A DNA stretch of 64,000 bases from NCBI RefSeq assembly GCF_042610375.1, contig NZ_JBGJZL010000001.1:372001-436000 (forward strand), read 5' to 3'. The notes below the pieces were generated by a model that searched no databases, was not told the DNA's origin, and saw nothing but the letters and a program-made list of their open reading frames with translations. This document shows, one piece after another, positions 7,642 through 15,901 of the stretch. The DNA is from CTSoil-075 sp042610375. Its GTDB lineage: Bacteria > Bacillota > Negativicutes > DSM-13327. Made by a program: the position numbers and the translations under genes. Numbering within the stretch: the first letter of the stretch is position 1; every line of letters begins with the position of its first letter.

Positions 7642-7877
7642 AAGGGACGTCAAACTCACTAGACTTAACGAACATACAAGAGTATGCGGATTATAGATAT
7701 TCTAGTGAGTTCTTAGATAGACCTGTTCTAGAACGCCTGAGAGACGATATAAGAGACAAAATTATTAGAGAGGTCTTGTCGAAGGTTCATCAGAGGATAA
7801 ACGAACTAAAGCGAGTTCAGGCAAAATCGTGCTTAATAATAACCCCTATGTCTTGCACGGGAATACTGAATTGAATT
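7642..7877 (+). pseudogene. C-terminal fragment of an unidentified protein
   Basis: An open plus-strand frame without a start codon reads SNSLDLTNIQEYADYRYSSE…DIRDKIIREVLSKVHQRINE…QAKSCLIITPMSCTGILN, then stop. It looks coding, with charged amphipathic helices. It begins at an element boundary (near GAAGGGACGTC), so its 5' part has been lost. The last ~25 codons also occur in the left repeat (449-526). It converges on yabG. Family unknown. Confidence 0.4.
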
Positions 7878-8154
7878 ACCGCTACTTATCGTCTAGTGGT
7901 AAATAACAAAGACACAATGTCGCCATTGCGCCTTTATTATTCATTCAGAATTAATTTAAAAATAAGCATAGACTCAATAAGGCGTCTTCGGTAAGCCTAA
8001 CCTGAATTTCCCCCTTGTTTCAATTCCCCCTACACCTTCAATCCCTGTGACCGTTGCTGTAATGGCATCATTAATATCTAAGGTTTTATTGATGGGTGTA
8101 AAAGCCACTTTTTCAGCAATGAATACTGGATCATACGCATGAATAAAAACACGC
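7803..8154. repeat. right copy of the ~351-bp direct repeat (contains the real yabG 3' end)
   Basis: Partner of 449-799, in the same orientation. This is the parental copy because it continues into the complete yabG gene, whereas the left copy breaks off inside the gene. The distance between copies is about 7.35 kb, which defines the island. Confidence 0.9.
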
Positions 8155-8849
8155 ATCGGTGCACTGGCAAAATTAGCACCTGCAGCCAAAATGGCTTCAA
8201 AACAAGATTGGCAAGCCCCGGCAAAAATCACTAAATCATCTCGAGCTGGTTCAAAAATTCTGGCATTTTTCACAGCTTCAATAAAATGTTTAGAATTACG
8301 GTAGTTCTTCACATCGCTTAAATCTTTTTTCCCACCACTGAGTAATGCATCATGACCAGTTAAAACCAAAATATCGGGACGATATTCATCAATCAGAGCA
8401 ATCACATGTTCTGCTTGTTCAGATTCATCAATACAGCGACCGACAGCTTCAATATTAAGTTGCTGATATGTCTTTAAACACATTTTAAGATATTCTTCAT
8501 CCCCGTCAAGATGCAAAACTTTACCAGGAATATCGAAAAAATCAAACTTTTTTAAGGCTTCAGAACGATTCATTTCTGTCTTCTCTCGCTCTGCACCACG
8601 ACGATTCATAATTCTTTTCAAACCGTCGTTGTGAACAAATTCTAAATCCACAATTTCTTTACACAGTTTAGCTACACCAACAAGTTCAAGATCTGCCATT
8701 GGTGCATCGGCCATCAAACGCAAATACATTCCTTTTAGCACACAATGCAATTCTCCGTTATCATTTTCAACTATATCTGTTACTTTAAATACAATGTCAC
8801 CACCGTGAGATTTACGAATCACTAAATCCCCTATTTCTACATTAGGCAT
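7974..8849 (-). CDS. yabG: sporulation-specific protease YabG, 291 aa
   Basis: Full-length member of the YabG family (MEROPS U57), which processes spore coat and cortex proteins in the mother cell during sporulation. It has an N-terminal SH3-like segment (GDLVIRKSHGGDIVFKVTDI), then the peptidase core. Conserved LVLTGHDALL (His166) and FAGACQSCFEA (Cys213, Cys216) are candidate active-site positions. AGGAGGGG precedes the ATG by about 7 nt. As in Bacillus it follows rsmA in the same direction, with a plus-strand glycosyltransferase inserted between. Its presence implies an endospore former. Confidence 0.93.
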   Translation of the reverse strand: MPNVEIGDLVIRKSHGGDIVFKVTDIVENDNGELHCVLKGMYLRLMADAPMADLELVGVAKLCKEIVDLEFVHNDGLKRIMNRRGAEREKTEMNRSEALKKFDFFDIPGKVLHLDGDEEYLKMCLKTYQQLNIEAVGRCIDESEQAEHVIALIDEYRPDILVLTGHDALLSGGKKDLSDVKNYRNSKHFIEAVKNARIFEPARDDLVIFAGACQSCFEAILAAGANFASAPMRVFIHAYDPVFIAEKVAFTPINKTLDINDAITATVTGIEGVGGIETRGKFRLGLPKTPY

Positions 8850-8870
8850 TCTAATTCCCCTCCTCTCTCA

Positions 8871-8895
8871 CTTACTACATACTATGTAGCGTAAG
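8871..8895. promoter_or_regulatory. inverted repeat upstream of yabG
   Basis: CTTAC-TACATA-C-TATGTA-G-CGTAAG forms a symmetrical 25-nt inverted repeat about 22 nt upstream of the yabG start codon, next to the Shine-Dalgarno. It could be an operator or a weak mRNA hairpin. No clear sporulation-sigma promoter was identified. Confidence 0.35.
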
Positions 8896-9061
8896 AAGGA
8901 ACTGCCACATCCTATGTGAACTCCAAGGAAGAAAGGAATACAAATATTTTGTCTCTTCTACTTTATATGTAGCAAAAATCACTATCTGCCAATATACTGT
9001 ATTAAACCAGTGGCCACAAAGGTCACATGCATCGCGCTCAAAATATTCGAGGTGATGGCGC

Positions 9062-9862
9062 ATGATCACTGTGGTTGTTCCAGCAAAAAATGAGGCTGGT
9101 CGCATTGCAACAGTACTACAAAATCTTAGCACACTACCCATCGATCATATTATTGTAGTAGCAAATGGCTCAAATGATAACACAATGCAAGAAGTCTTAG
9201 GTCTGGGCATCCCCAAACTACAAATTCTCTTTTTTCAGGAACGTTTAGGTATTGATATCCCCCGGGCGATCGGCGCGAAGGTGGCCTTCGCCCTCGGTAG
9301 TGACGTGGTGGCCTTTGTCGATGGCGACATGGTGGGAACATTTGCTGATAACCTATTACAACTCATTGATCAAGTCCTGCTCAAACATTCAGATCTTGCC
9401 TTAACCAACTGCTATCCGTCTCCTCCAAGACACATCGAACGTTACAATCCGACCTTTCAATGGCGTTTGAACCTTAATAAAGAATTGGGTCTCGATAAGA
9501 AAATAAATTTATCAACACCATCTCATGGTCCCCATGCCGTTTCACGTCATTTTTTAGAAACTATTCCCATTCGAGAACTAGCGATTCCTCCTGTATCCTT
9601 AGCACTAGCGAGGATCAACAAGTTAAAAATTGATGTCGCGACAACCATTCCTCATTATCAATTGGGGTCATCCCTCAAAACTCATGTACACAGTACGAAA
9701 ATCATTGAAACCATTGTCGGCGACTGCTTAGAAGCAATCAGCGTTTTTCAGAATACACCTCGCACTCGCCAATGGCAAAATAAAACCTATCTTGGCTATC
9801 ATAGCGAGCGACGTTTTGATTTATTAGACAAATTTTTTAATGAAAAACCCTGCTCTACATAA
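9062..9862 (+). CDS. family 2 glycosyltransferase, 266 aa
   Basis: Nucleotide-diphospho-sugar transferase with the GT-A fold: N-terminal ITVVVPAKNEAGRIATVLQ, the nucleotide-binding VVANGSNDN, and the metal-binding VAFVDGDMVG (DxD) at about residues 84-93. No membrane segment, so cytoplasmic. GAGGTG lies about 8 nt before the ATG. It is the only plus-strand gene between yabG and rsmA and ends inside a bidirectional terminator. The acceptor is unknown; a spore-coat or envelope polysaccharide role is suggested only by the neighbouring yabG. Confidence 0.85.
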   Translation: MITVVVPAKNEAGRIATVLQNLSTLPIDHIIVVANGSNDNTMQEVLGLGIPKLQILFFQERLGIDIPRAIGAKVAFALGSDVVAFVDGDMVGTFADNLLQLIDQVLLKHSDLALTNCYPSPPRHIERYNPTFQWRLNLNKELGLDKKINLSTPSHGPHAVSRHFLETIPIRELAIPPVSLALARINKLKIDVATTIPHYQLGSSLKTHVHSTKIIETIVGDCLEAISVFQNTPRTRQWQNKTYLGYHSERRFDLLDKFFNEKPCST

Positions 9863-9873
9863 GAGCAGGGTTT
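9845..9873. terminator. bidirectional terminator between the glycosyltransferase gene and rsmA
   Basis: Perfect stem AAACCCTGCTCT (9845-9856) / AGAGCAGGGTTT (9862-9873) with loop ACATA. T-rich tails follow on both strands, so it serves both convergent genes. Confidence 0.85.
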
Positions 9874-9886
9874 CGTTATTTATAAG

Positions 9887-10729
9887 TTATTGTATCCACA
9901 CGTTCGAAAGGGCAGCAAATTCATCTAGAGATAATGTTTCTCCACGGCGAGCGCCATCAATCCCAGTTTTTTCCAAAATTATCTTTAGGGTTTCAATTGG
10001 TACACCTGTGGTTTTGAGGGTATTAAGTAGCGTCTTACGTCGTTGAGCAAAAGCAGCCCTCACGACTCTGAAAAAGATCTTTTCATTAACCTGCACAGGT
10101 GGTTTCTCACGGACTGTGCAACGAATAACTGCTGAATCTACAGATGGCGGCGGAATGAAAGAATCAGGTTTTACGACAAACATAATCTCCGCCTTCGTGT
10201 AATACTGAACTGCAACAGATAAAGCTCCATAGTCTTTAGTACCAGGAGAAGCGACCATACGCTCGGCTACTTCCTTTTGCACCATGGTTACCAGTACATC
10301 AATCGGCATCCGTGCTTCAAGCAAACCCATAATAATCGGTGTCGTAATATAGTAAGGCAAGTTAGCAACAACTTTATACTGAGGTGCCCCCACTGTCTCT
10401 GCAATATTAATACGCAAAATATCCCCATGTACGACACGGACATTTTCATAACCTTCTAACGTCTTGCTCAGTACCTCTAGCAGGCGTCGATCAATTTCTA
10501 CGGCAGTCACTTGAGCACCAGCTTCAGCGAGACCTTGGGTTAACGTTCCAATACCAGGACCGATTTCCAGCACTGCATCACCCGGTTTAATATCCGCAGC
10601 ATCGACAATACTCTTGACTACATGTTCATCAATTAGAAAATTTTGCCCTAATTTTTTGCTCATGCGTATCCCAAATCGTTTTAAGATATGCAATGTGACT
10701 TCTTTTTGTGCAATCGTCGGCTGTGTCAT
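9887..10729 (-). CDS. rsmA: 16S rRNA (adenine1518/1519-N6)-dimethyltransferase RsmA, 280 aa
   Basis: Dimethylates two adjacent adenines in the helix 45 loop of 16S rRNA using S-adenosylmethionine; loss gives kasugamycin resistance. Family signatures are present: MSKKLGQNFLID (23-34), the SAM motif VLEIGPGIGTLT (53-64), VTAVEID, and the catalytic NLPYY (123-127). Length is normal. It lies 21 nt downstream of rnmV in the conserved rnmV-rsmA order and ends at a strong terminator. Confidence 0.97.
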   Translation of the reverse strand: MTQPTIAQKEVTLHILKRFGIRMSKKLGQNFLIDEHVVKSIVDAADIKPGDAVLEIGPGIGTLTQGLAEAGAQVTAVEIDRRLLEVLSKTLEGYENVRVVHGDILRINIAETVGAPQYKVVANLPYYITTPIIMGLLEARMPIDVLVTMVQKEVAERMVASPGTKDYGALSVAVQYYTKAEIMFVVKPDSFIPPPSVDSAVIRCTVREKPPVQVNEKIFFRVVRAAFAQRRKTLLNTLKTTGVPIETLKIILEKTGIDGARRGETLSLDEFAALSNVWIQ

Positions 10730-10750
10730 TTCATGGCCTCCAAATTTTTT

Positions 10751-11293
10751 TTAAATTGAATCACTGAGTTCTTGCAATGCTTGCTCAAATTCAGTACGAG
10801 TTACTCCATAATTATTTAAACGCTGCAAAAAGGTTTTGGCATTAGCATAACCAATTCCTAGTTTAGCTCCTACTAAAGCTCGTCTCGTTGAAGAATCATG
10901 ACTGCCATTTAATCCTGAGTTCATAATATCAAATAAGCCAAACTCATGACCAGGCTGAAAATCCAGATAACGCACCTTCGATAAAGCTGCGCGAATGGCC
11001 TCACCAGAGGCTTGCTCAATACCAACATCATTTTTTGCAGTTGCATCTTCTTTTGGAACAAAAGCATGTTTTGCTTCAGGAAAGCGTTGACTCAAAAAAC
11101 TCCGAATACGTTCACCTGCGCTATCAGGATCTGTCAAAATAATAATGCCACGTTTATCATAAGCTTGTTGAATTTTAGCTAAGCTATACGAAGAGAGGCC
11201 AAAGCCTCCTGTTGTAAGGCAATCGGCATCAACTGCTCTCTTTACAGCATGTACATCATTCTTACCCTCAACGACTATTACTTCTTTTATCAT
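10751..11293 (-). CDS. rnmV: ribonuclease M5 (5S rRNA maturation), 180 aa
   Basis: TOPRIM-domain endonuclease that processes precursor 5S rRNA in Firmicutes. The TOPRIM acidic motifs are visible: IKEVIVVEGKNDVHAVKRAV at the N-terminus (catalytic Glu9) and IILTDPDSAGERIR (DxD) around residues 50-63. The C-terminal DUF4093 part is present. A terminator separates it from the upstream 3D-domain gene, so it probably has its own promoter, and it is followed by rsmA. Confidence 0.95.
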   Translation of the reverse strand: MIKEVIVVEGKNDVHAVKRAVDADCLTTGGFGLSSYSLAKIQQAYDKRGIIILTDPDSAGERIRSFLSQRFPEAKHAFVPKEDATAKNDVGIEQASGEAIRAALSKVRYLDFQPGHEFGLFDIMNSGLNGSHDSSTRRALVGAKLGIGYANAKTFLQRLNNYGVTRTEFEQALQELSDSI

Positions 11294-11339
11294 ATTTTTA
11301 CCACTCTTTATCTTCTTTTCAATATAATATCAAAAAAAG

Positions 11340-11361
11340 AACAGGGAGTATACCCCCTGTT
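11340..11361 (-). terminator. terminator after the 3D-domain gene
   Basis: On minus, AACAGGG…CCCTGTT is followed directly by C and a run of seven T (complement of 11332-11338). It separates the 3D-domain gene from rnmV. Confidence 0.8.
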
Positions 11362-11384
11362 AGAACCGGCTCTAAAAGCTTGTA

Positions 11385-12371
11385 TTAATTAAGAACATAT
11401 ACTTTTACTGATCGCCTGCCAAATCGCATGGCTTCGCTATAGTCTTCAATACATAGATCAATCCGATTACCTACGATGGCACCACCAACATCAGCGGCCA
11501 AAGCTACACCATAGCCCTGTACATAGACCTCTGTTCCCAAAGGAATCACATTAGGATCAACGGCTACGATTCCATGACGTGCTGATATTCCAGTAGCAGT
11601 AAGACCAGCAGCTGAACCATCTGTAGGCAAGTAAGCACTCGCCTCCATCATTTCCACTCGACTAAATCTCATAGCTCCCCGAGAAGTTTCCACCGTATCA
11701 CGTGTGCCAACATGGATGATCCGCGGTTTTGGTTGTTCTGTAATGACTTCACTGATCGGTTGAGCACTGACTTCGACTCCATCGGCAAATTGCAAACGTG
11801 AAGTCACTTTTTTAGTTCCATCTTCACCTTCTGCTACGATTCTTTCTACACCCTTTTCCAAGGTAGAATCAGGTTGATGAATAATGGTAAATCGCTCAGG
11901 CACCTGACTTTCAACTACTTTTTCCGTAAGCGTAACAACTTGGATGTGCATATTCGGTTCAACTTTTGCCTGTTCACTCGGTATGAGTTTCAGATCAGGC
12001 TTATTGACACCCAAACTTTCCGCGAGTTCACCAACTGTACGTTTTGCAGTAAGCACGACTTCAGTCTTACCTTGATAAGCAATCGTAACTGGTACAGCTC
12101 TTTGTACTGAAATAACAGTATCGTTTACCAACTTAGCTGTTGATAGACGATATTCATCCTTAGGACCTAATTTTACCCCGGCTTGTACCAAAACATCTTC
12201 CGGTTTGCTATGTAATGTGCTAATAACCATAGTAGAGTCGTCAACCGCAATGTGTACCTTTTTGTTGGCAAACATAAAGCCTGTTGCTAAGAGCAAAACA
12301 ACGACGAGTACTAGAATTAGGGGTAGCAACTTCTTTCGAAAAAATAGCTTTTTTAGCTCATTCTTACCCAT
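11385..12371 (-). CDS. G5/3D domain cell-wall protein (YabE/Rpf-like), 328 aa
   Basis: Start placed at 12371 because AGGAGGG sits 7 nt upstream; an in-frame ATG 10 codons earlier has no such site. It has an N-terminal membrane anchor (LLPLILVLVVVLLLATGFMF), DUF348 repeats (about 40-130), a G5 domain (~140-220) and a C-terminal 3D domain with the conserved aspartates in GIVAVDP, ALAADVGG and RIDLCIED. 3D domains share the MltA/lytic-transglycosylase fold, so it probably remodels peptidoglycan outside the membrane. It has the same position as yabE in Bacillus, between tatD and rnmV. Confidence 0.9.
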   Translation of the reverse strand: MGKNELKKLFFRKKLLPLILVLVVVLLLATGFMFANKKVHIAVDDSTMVISTLHSKPEDVLVQAGVKLGPKDEYRLSTAKLVNDTVISVQRAVPVTIAYQGKTEVVLTAKRTVGELAESLGVNKPDLKLIPSEQAKVEPNMHIQVVTLTEKVVESQVPERFTIIHQPDSTLEKGVERIVAEGEDGTKKVTSRLQFADGVEVSAQPISEVITEQPKPRIIHVGTRDTVETSRGAMRFSRVEMMEASAYLPTDGSAAGLTATGISARHGIVAVDPNVIPLGTEVYVQGYGVALAADVGGAIVGNRIDLCIEDYSEAMRFGRRSVKVYVLN

Positions 12372-12570
12372 GCAATCCCTCCTTTTTAAACGTTTGCACA
12401 TTATACCACAAGTATTATTTTTTGTCTAATCATTTTTTTACTTTTATTAAATTATTTGCCATAACCTCCTACTTTATGCATCTGATAAAAACATGAATTC
12501 ATCCCTTTAGATAAGAGTATAGAAGCAGCGTAGATCAGGAAGAATCTGATCTCTTCTAACTCATAAAAAA

Positions 12571-12601
12571 GAGTGAATATCTTTTATCAAGATATTCACT
12601 C
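12571..12601 (-). terminator. terminator after the metG-tatD operon
   Basis: Perfect 13-bp stem GAGTGAATATCTT / AAGATATTCACTC with loop TTATC, followed on minus by six T. Confidence 0.9.
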
Positions 12602-12611
12602 AGTCAATTAA

Positions 12612-13379
12612 TTATTCTTTTATTCTAAAGAGCCTTTTCGTATTAGCATCCGTCGCCTTTGCCAAATCTACGAAGTCCATTCCACGTAACTGTGCGACTT
12701 GCTCAGCTACTATTTTTACATAAGCAGGTTCATTACGTTTGCCACGATGAGGATGGGGCGTTAAATAAGGACAATCAGTTTCTACCAATAGTCTCTCTAG
12801 AGGAACAGTTGCTACAATTTCCGGCAGCTTCGCTGCATTTTTAAAAGTAACAGGTCCAGCGATGGAAATATATAAACCTAATTTTATTACTTCTTTCGCC
12901 ATCTCTAAACTGCCTGAAAAACAGTGCAATACACCCTTTAGACCTTTGGCCTCTTTTTTTAAAATTTCTAGAATATCACCATGAGCATCACGATCATGAA
13001 TAATAAAAGGCATATCCATTTGACGAGCGACATCAAGTTGCCGTATAAATACAGTACGTTGGAGATCACGAGGCGAAAAATCATAGTAATAATCCAAACC
13101 AATTTCACCAATGGCTACAACTTTGGTTAGCTTACTCCATGCTGCTAACTGTTCATAGTCCGTTTCCTGAACAGACTTAGCATCATGAGGATGAATCCCC
13201 ACCGCAGCATAAATGCTATCATATTTTTCTGCCAGCTCCACTGATCGAGCTGAAGACGCCATGCATGCTCCCGCATTAATCATACCTGTTACACCGTTTT
13301 CTAAGGCTCTTGCAATAACCTCATCACGATCTACATCAAATTTTTCATCATCAATGTGTGCATGAGAATCAAATAACAT
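12612..13379 (-). CDS. tatD: TatD-family metal-dependent deoxyribonuclease, 255 aa
   Basis: TIM-barrel hydrolase of the TatD family, a metal-dependent 3'-5' DNase linked to DNA repair and quality control. All metal-site motifs are seen: FDSHAHIDD (N-terminus), GEIGLDYYYD, FIIHDRDAHG, LHCFSG and LLVETDCPYL. The start codon lies one base after the metG stop, so the two are translationally coupled, as in most Firmicutes. Confidence 0.95.
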   Translation of the reverse strand: MLFDSHAHIDDEKFDVDRDEVIARALENGVTGMINAGACMASSARSVELAEKYDSIYAAVGIHPHDAKSVQETDYEQLAAWSKLTKVVAIGEIGLDYYYDFSPRDLQRTVFIRQLDVARQMDMPFIIHDRDAHGDILEILKKEAKGLKGVLHCFSGSLEMAKEVIKLGLYISIAGPVTFKNAAKLPEIVATVPLERLLVETDCPYLTPHPHRGKRNEPAYVKIVAEQVAQLRGMDFVDLAKATDANTKRLFRIKE

Positions 13380-13380
13380 C

Positions 13381-15318
13381 TTACTTCACCCGACTGCCTG
13401 GCAACATATCGGTTGCCGTGACGAGTGTTAATTTTTCACCGCATGAAGCAGCTAATACCATCCCTCGTGATTCAATACCACGAATTTTTGCTGGTTTTAG
13501 ATTAATAATCATCACTACATCTTTGCCAACAAGTTCTTCTGGCGCATAATGCTTAGCAATACCTGAAATAATTGTACGTTGTTCGCACCCTAAATCAACA
13601 GTTAATTTCAGCAATTTATCAGCCTTGGCGACTTTTTCAGCAGCGAGCACTTTAACTACGCGCAAATCCATTTTTGCAAAATCTTCGATTGTAATTTCTG
13701 GTGTATCAAGGGCAGGTTGAGCTACTATTTCAGTTTTTACTGGAGCCGAAACGGGTTCTGCTACACTAGGGGCTTCCACTGGCTTGTCTTCAATTCGCGG
13801 AAAAATCGGCGCAGGCTTACCAACTGTTGTTCCAGCAGGTAATTTACCCCATCCCTTTACATCATCCAAAGATACAGTACCAAAGTCTTGCGCGATACCC
13901 AATTGCGCCCAAATCTTCGGACCTGTGATCGGCATTAATGGATAAATTAAAATGGAGATGATCCGCAGTGTTTCAGCTAAATTATAGAGTACAGTATTGA
14001 GCCGTCCTCTTTTGGCTTCATCTTTCGCCAATGCCCATGGACCTGTTTCGTCAATATATTTATTGGTGCGGCTAATTAATGCCCATATGACCTTAATTGC
14101 TGCATTAATATCCATCTCATCCATCGATTTTTCATATTGCGCAACAGTTTGCTCAGCTAATTGAAGAAGTTCTCGATCAAGATCCTCGCTATCAGTTCCA
14201 GCAATAATCATACCGTTATTAAAACGCCCAATCATACTCAAGGTTCTATGCAGTAAATTACCCAAATCGTTGGCTAAATCCGCATTAATACGGTTAATAA
14301 GAGCTTCTCTAGAAAAATTCCCATCCATGCCTAAAGTAATCTCTCTGAGCAGAAAATAGCGAATGGCATCAGGTCCAAATTCGTCAATTAAAACAAGAGG
14401 ATCAATGACGTTGCCTTTGGATTTGGACATTTTGTCCCCTTCCATAATGAGCCAGCCATGTCCGTACACTTTCTTAGGAATTTCAATATTAAGAGCCATC
14501 AAAATAACAGGCCAAATAATACTATGAAAACGCACAATTTCCTTACCTACCAAGTGTATATCGGCAGGCCAAAATTGTTCAAATTTTTCTCGATTATCTA
14601 GATACCCCGCAGCTGTAATATAGTTCGTTAACGCATCAAACCATACATAAACAACATGCTTAGGATCAAAAGGTACAGGAATTCCCCAATCAAAAGTCGT
14701 CCGAGAAACACATAAATCTTCTAGACCGCCTTTAATAAAATTAATCATCTCATTTCGACGAGAAACCGGTTGAATAAAATCAGGATTTTCTTCAATATAG
14801 GTCAATAAGCGGTCTTGATATTTGGACATGCGAAAAAAATAACTTTCCTCTTGGACTATTTCTACATTCCGACCACAATCAGGACATTTATCATCAACTA
14901 ATTGACGTTCAACCCAAAAAGTTTCACACGGCGTGCAGTAGCGACCTTCATAAGCGGCTTTGTAAATGTCGCCTTGATCATAAATTTTTTGAAAAATATC
15001 TTGTACAACTTTATGATGACGTTTTTCTGTCGTACGAATAAAATCATCATTGGAAATATTAAGTTTTTCCCATAAATGCTGGAATGAAGCTACAATTTTA
15101 TCAACATATTCAATGGGAGTAATTTGCTTTTCCGCAGCTTTACGCTGAATCTTTTGTCCATGCTCATCGGAACCCGTCAAAAAGAGTACATCATAACCAG
15201 ATAAGCGTTTATATCTGGCCATTGTGTCTGCAATCGTCGTTGTATAGGCATGACCGATGTGCAAATTATCACTTGGATAATAGATAGGTGTTGTGATATA
15301 AAATGATTTTTTTTCCAT
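13381..15318 (-). CDS. metG: methionyl-tRNA synthetase, 645 aa
   Basis: Class I aminoacyl-tRNA synthetase. The HIGH signature is HIGHAYTTTIADT near residue 21, and KMSKSKGNVID near 298. A zinc knuckle (CTPCETF…CPDCG) lies near 127-147. The anticodon-binding helical domain is followed by a linker rich in Pro/Val/Ala and a C-terminal tRNA-binding OB domain (EDFAKMDLRVVKVLAAEKV…), which allows dimerisation. It is divergent from abrB and the first gene of the metG-tatD unit. Confidence 0.98.
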   Translation of the reverse strand: MEKKSFYITTPIYYPSDNLHIGHAYTTTIADTMARYKRLSGYDVLFLTGSDEHGQKIQRKAAEKQITPIEYVDKIVASFQHLWEKLNISNDDFIRTTEKRHHKVVQDIFQKIYDQGDIYKAAYEGRYCTPCETFWVERQLVDDKCPDCGRNVEIVQEESYFFRMSKYQDRLLTYIEENPDFIQPVSRRNEMINFIKGGLEDLCVSRTTFDWGIPVPFDPKHVVYVWFDALTNYITAAGYLDNREKFEQFWPADIHLVGKEIVRFHSIIWPVILMALNIEIPKKVYGHGWLIMEGDKMSKSKGNVIDPLVLIDEFGPDAIRYFLLREITLGMDGNFSREALINRINADLANDLGNLLHRTLSMIGRFNNGMIIAGTDSEDLDRELLQLAEQTVAQYEKSMDEMDINAAIKVIWALISRTNKYIDETGPWALAKDEAKRGRLNTVLYNLAETLRIISILIYPLMPITGPKIWAQLGIAQDFGTVSLDDVKGWGKLPAGTTVGKPAPIFPRIEDKPVEAPSVAEPVSAPVKTEIVAQPALDTPEITIEDFAKMDLRVVKVLAAEKVAKADKLLKLTVDLGCEQRTIISGIAKHYAPEELVGKDVVMIINLKPAKIRGIESRGMVLAASCGEKLTLVTATDMLPGSRVK

Positions 15319-15525
15319 TGTTAGATAAGCCTCCTCATACTATATAACCTTTTGTTTAAGCCTTGCACCAATAACAAAAAATTTCTATTCTTTCATCATT
15401 ATTCCTATAATACAAAAAATATACACGTCTGTCGAACCTATTCTGCCCATAAATCCGTAATTCGACCTTTTTTGACAAAATATCCGACAATTGGGACATT
15501 ATATTACTGTTATGGAAAAAATAGG

Positions 15526-15554
15526 TTGACTTCTTTCATAACATTTGGTATTAT
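15526..15554 (+). promoter_or_regulatory. sigma-A-type promoter of abrB
   Basis: TTGACT (15526-15531), a 17-bp spacer, and TATTAT (15549-15554), one of the clearest housekeeping promoters in the window. The ATG lies 53 nt downstream of the -10, behind AGGAGG. Confidence 0.8.
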
Positions 15555-15607
15555 TTAGTTAGATAGTTTTTGTCGAAAAATGTTGAAAAAATAGGAGGTT
15601 TTTTATT

Positions 15608-15862
15608 ATGAAATCAACAGGTATTGTGCGGAAAGTGGACGAGCTAGGTAGGGTTGTTATTCCAATTGAACTACGTCGTACCTTGGCAATTGCTGAAAAA
15701 GATGCTTTAGAAATTTATGTAGATAGTGATCGTATCATTTTGCGCAAATATGAACCAGCATGTTCTTGCGTCTTCTGCGGTAACGCTGATGAAGTGATCG
15801 TTTTCAAAAATAAAAATGTTTGTAGCGAATGTTTAGAGTCAATGACAGATAAATCCATCTAA
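15608..15862 (+). CDS. abrB: AbrB/SpoVT-family transition-state regulator, 84 aa
   Basis: Swapped-hairpin DNA-binding protein. The N-terminal half (MKSTGIVRKVDELGRVVIPI…RRTLAI…DALEIYVD…IILRKYEP) is classic AbrB. The C-terminal part carries two cysteine pairs (CSCVFCG and VCSECLE) that probably bind zinc, as in clostridial AbrB proteins. AbrB-type regulators repress post-exponential and sporulation genes. It has its own strong promoter and an AGGAGG ribosome site, is divergent from metG, and ends at an intrinsic terminator. Confidence 0.93.
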   Translation: MKSTGIVRKVDELGRVVIPIELRRTLAIAEKDALEIYVDSDRIILRKYEPACSCVFCGNADEVIVFKNKNVCSECLESMTDKSI

Positions 15863-15887
15863 GAGGTTGAAAAACCTCTTTTTTTTT
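15861..15887 (+). terminator. terminator of abrB
   Basis: AAGAGGTT-GAAA-AACCTCTT followed by a run of T. Confidence 0.9.
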
Positions 15888-15901
15888 CGTCCTCATGAAC
15901 T

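Noticed and set aside
9062..9862. Membrane-bound polyprenyl-phosphate glycosyltransferase
   Set aside because: No membrane segment in the product, so it is listed as a plain family 2 glycosyltransferase.
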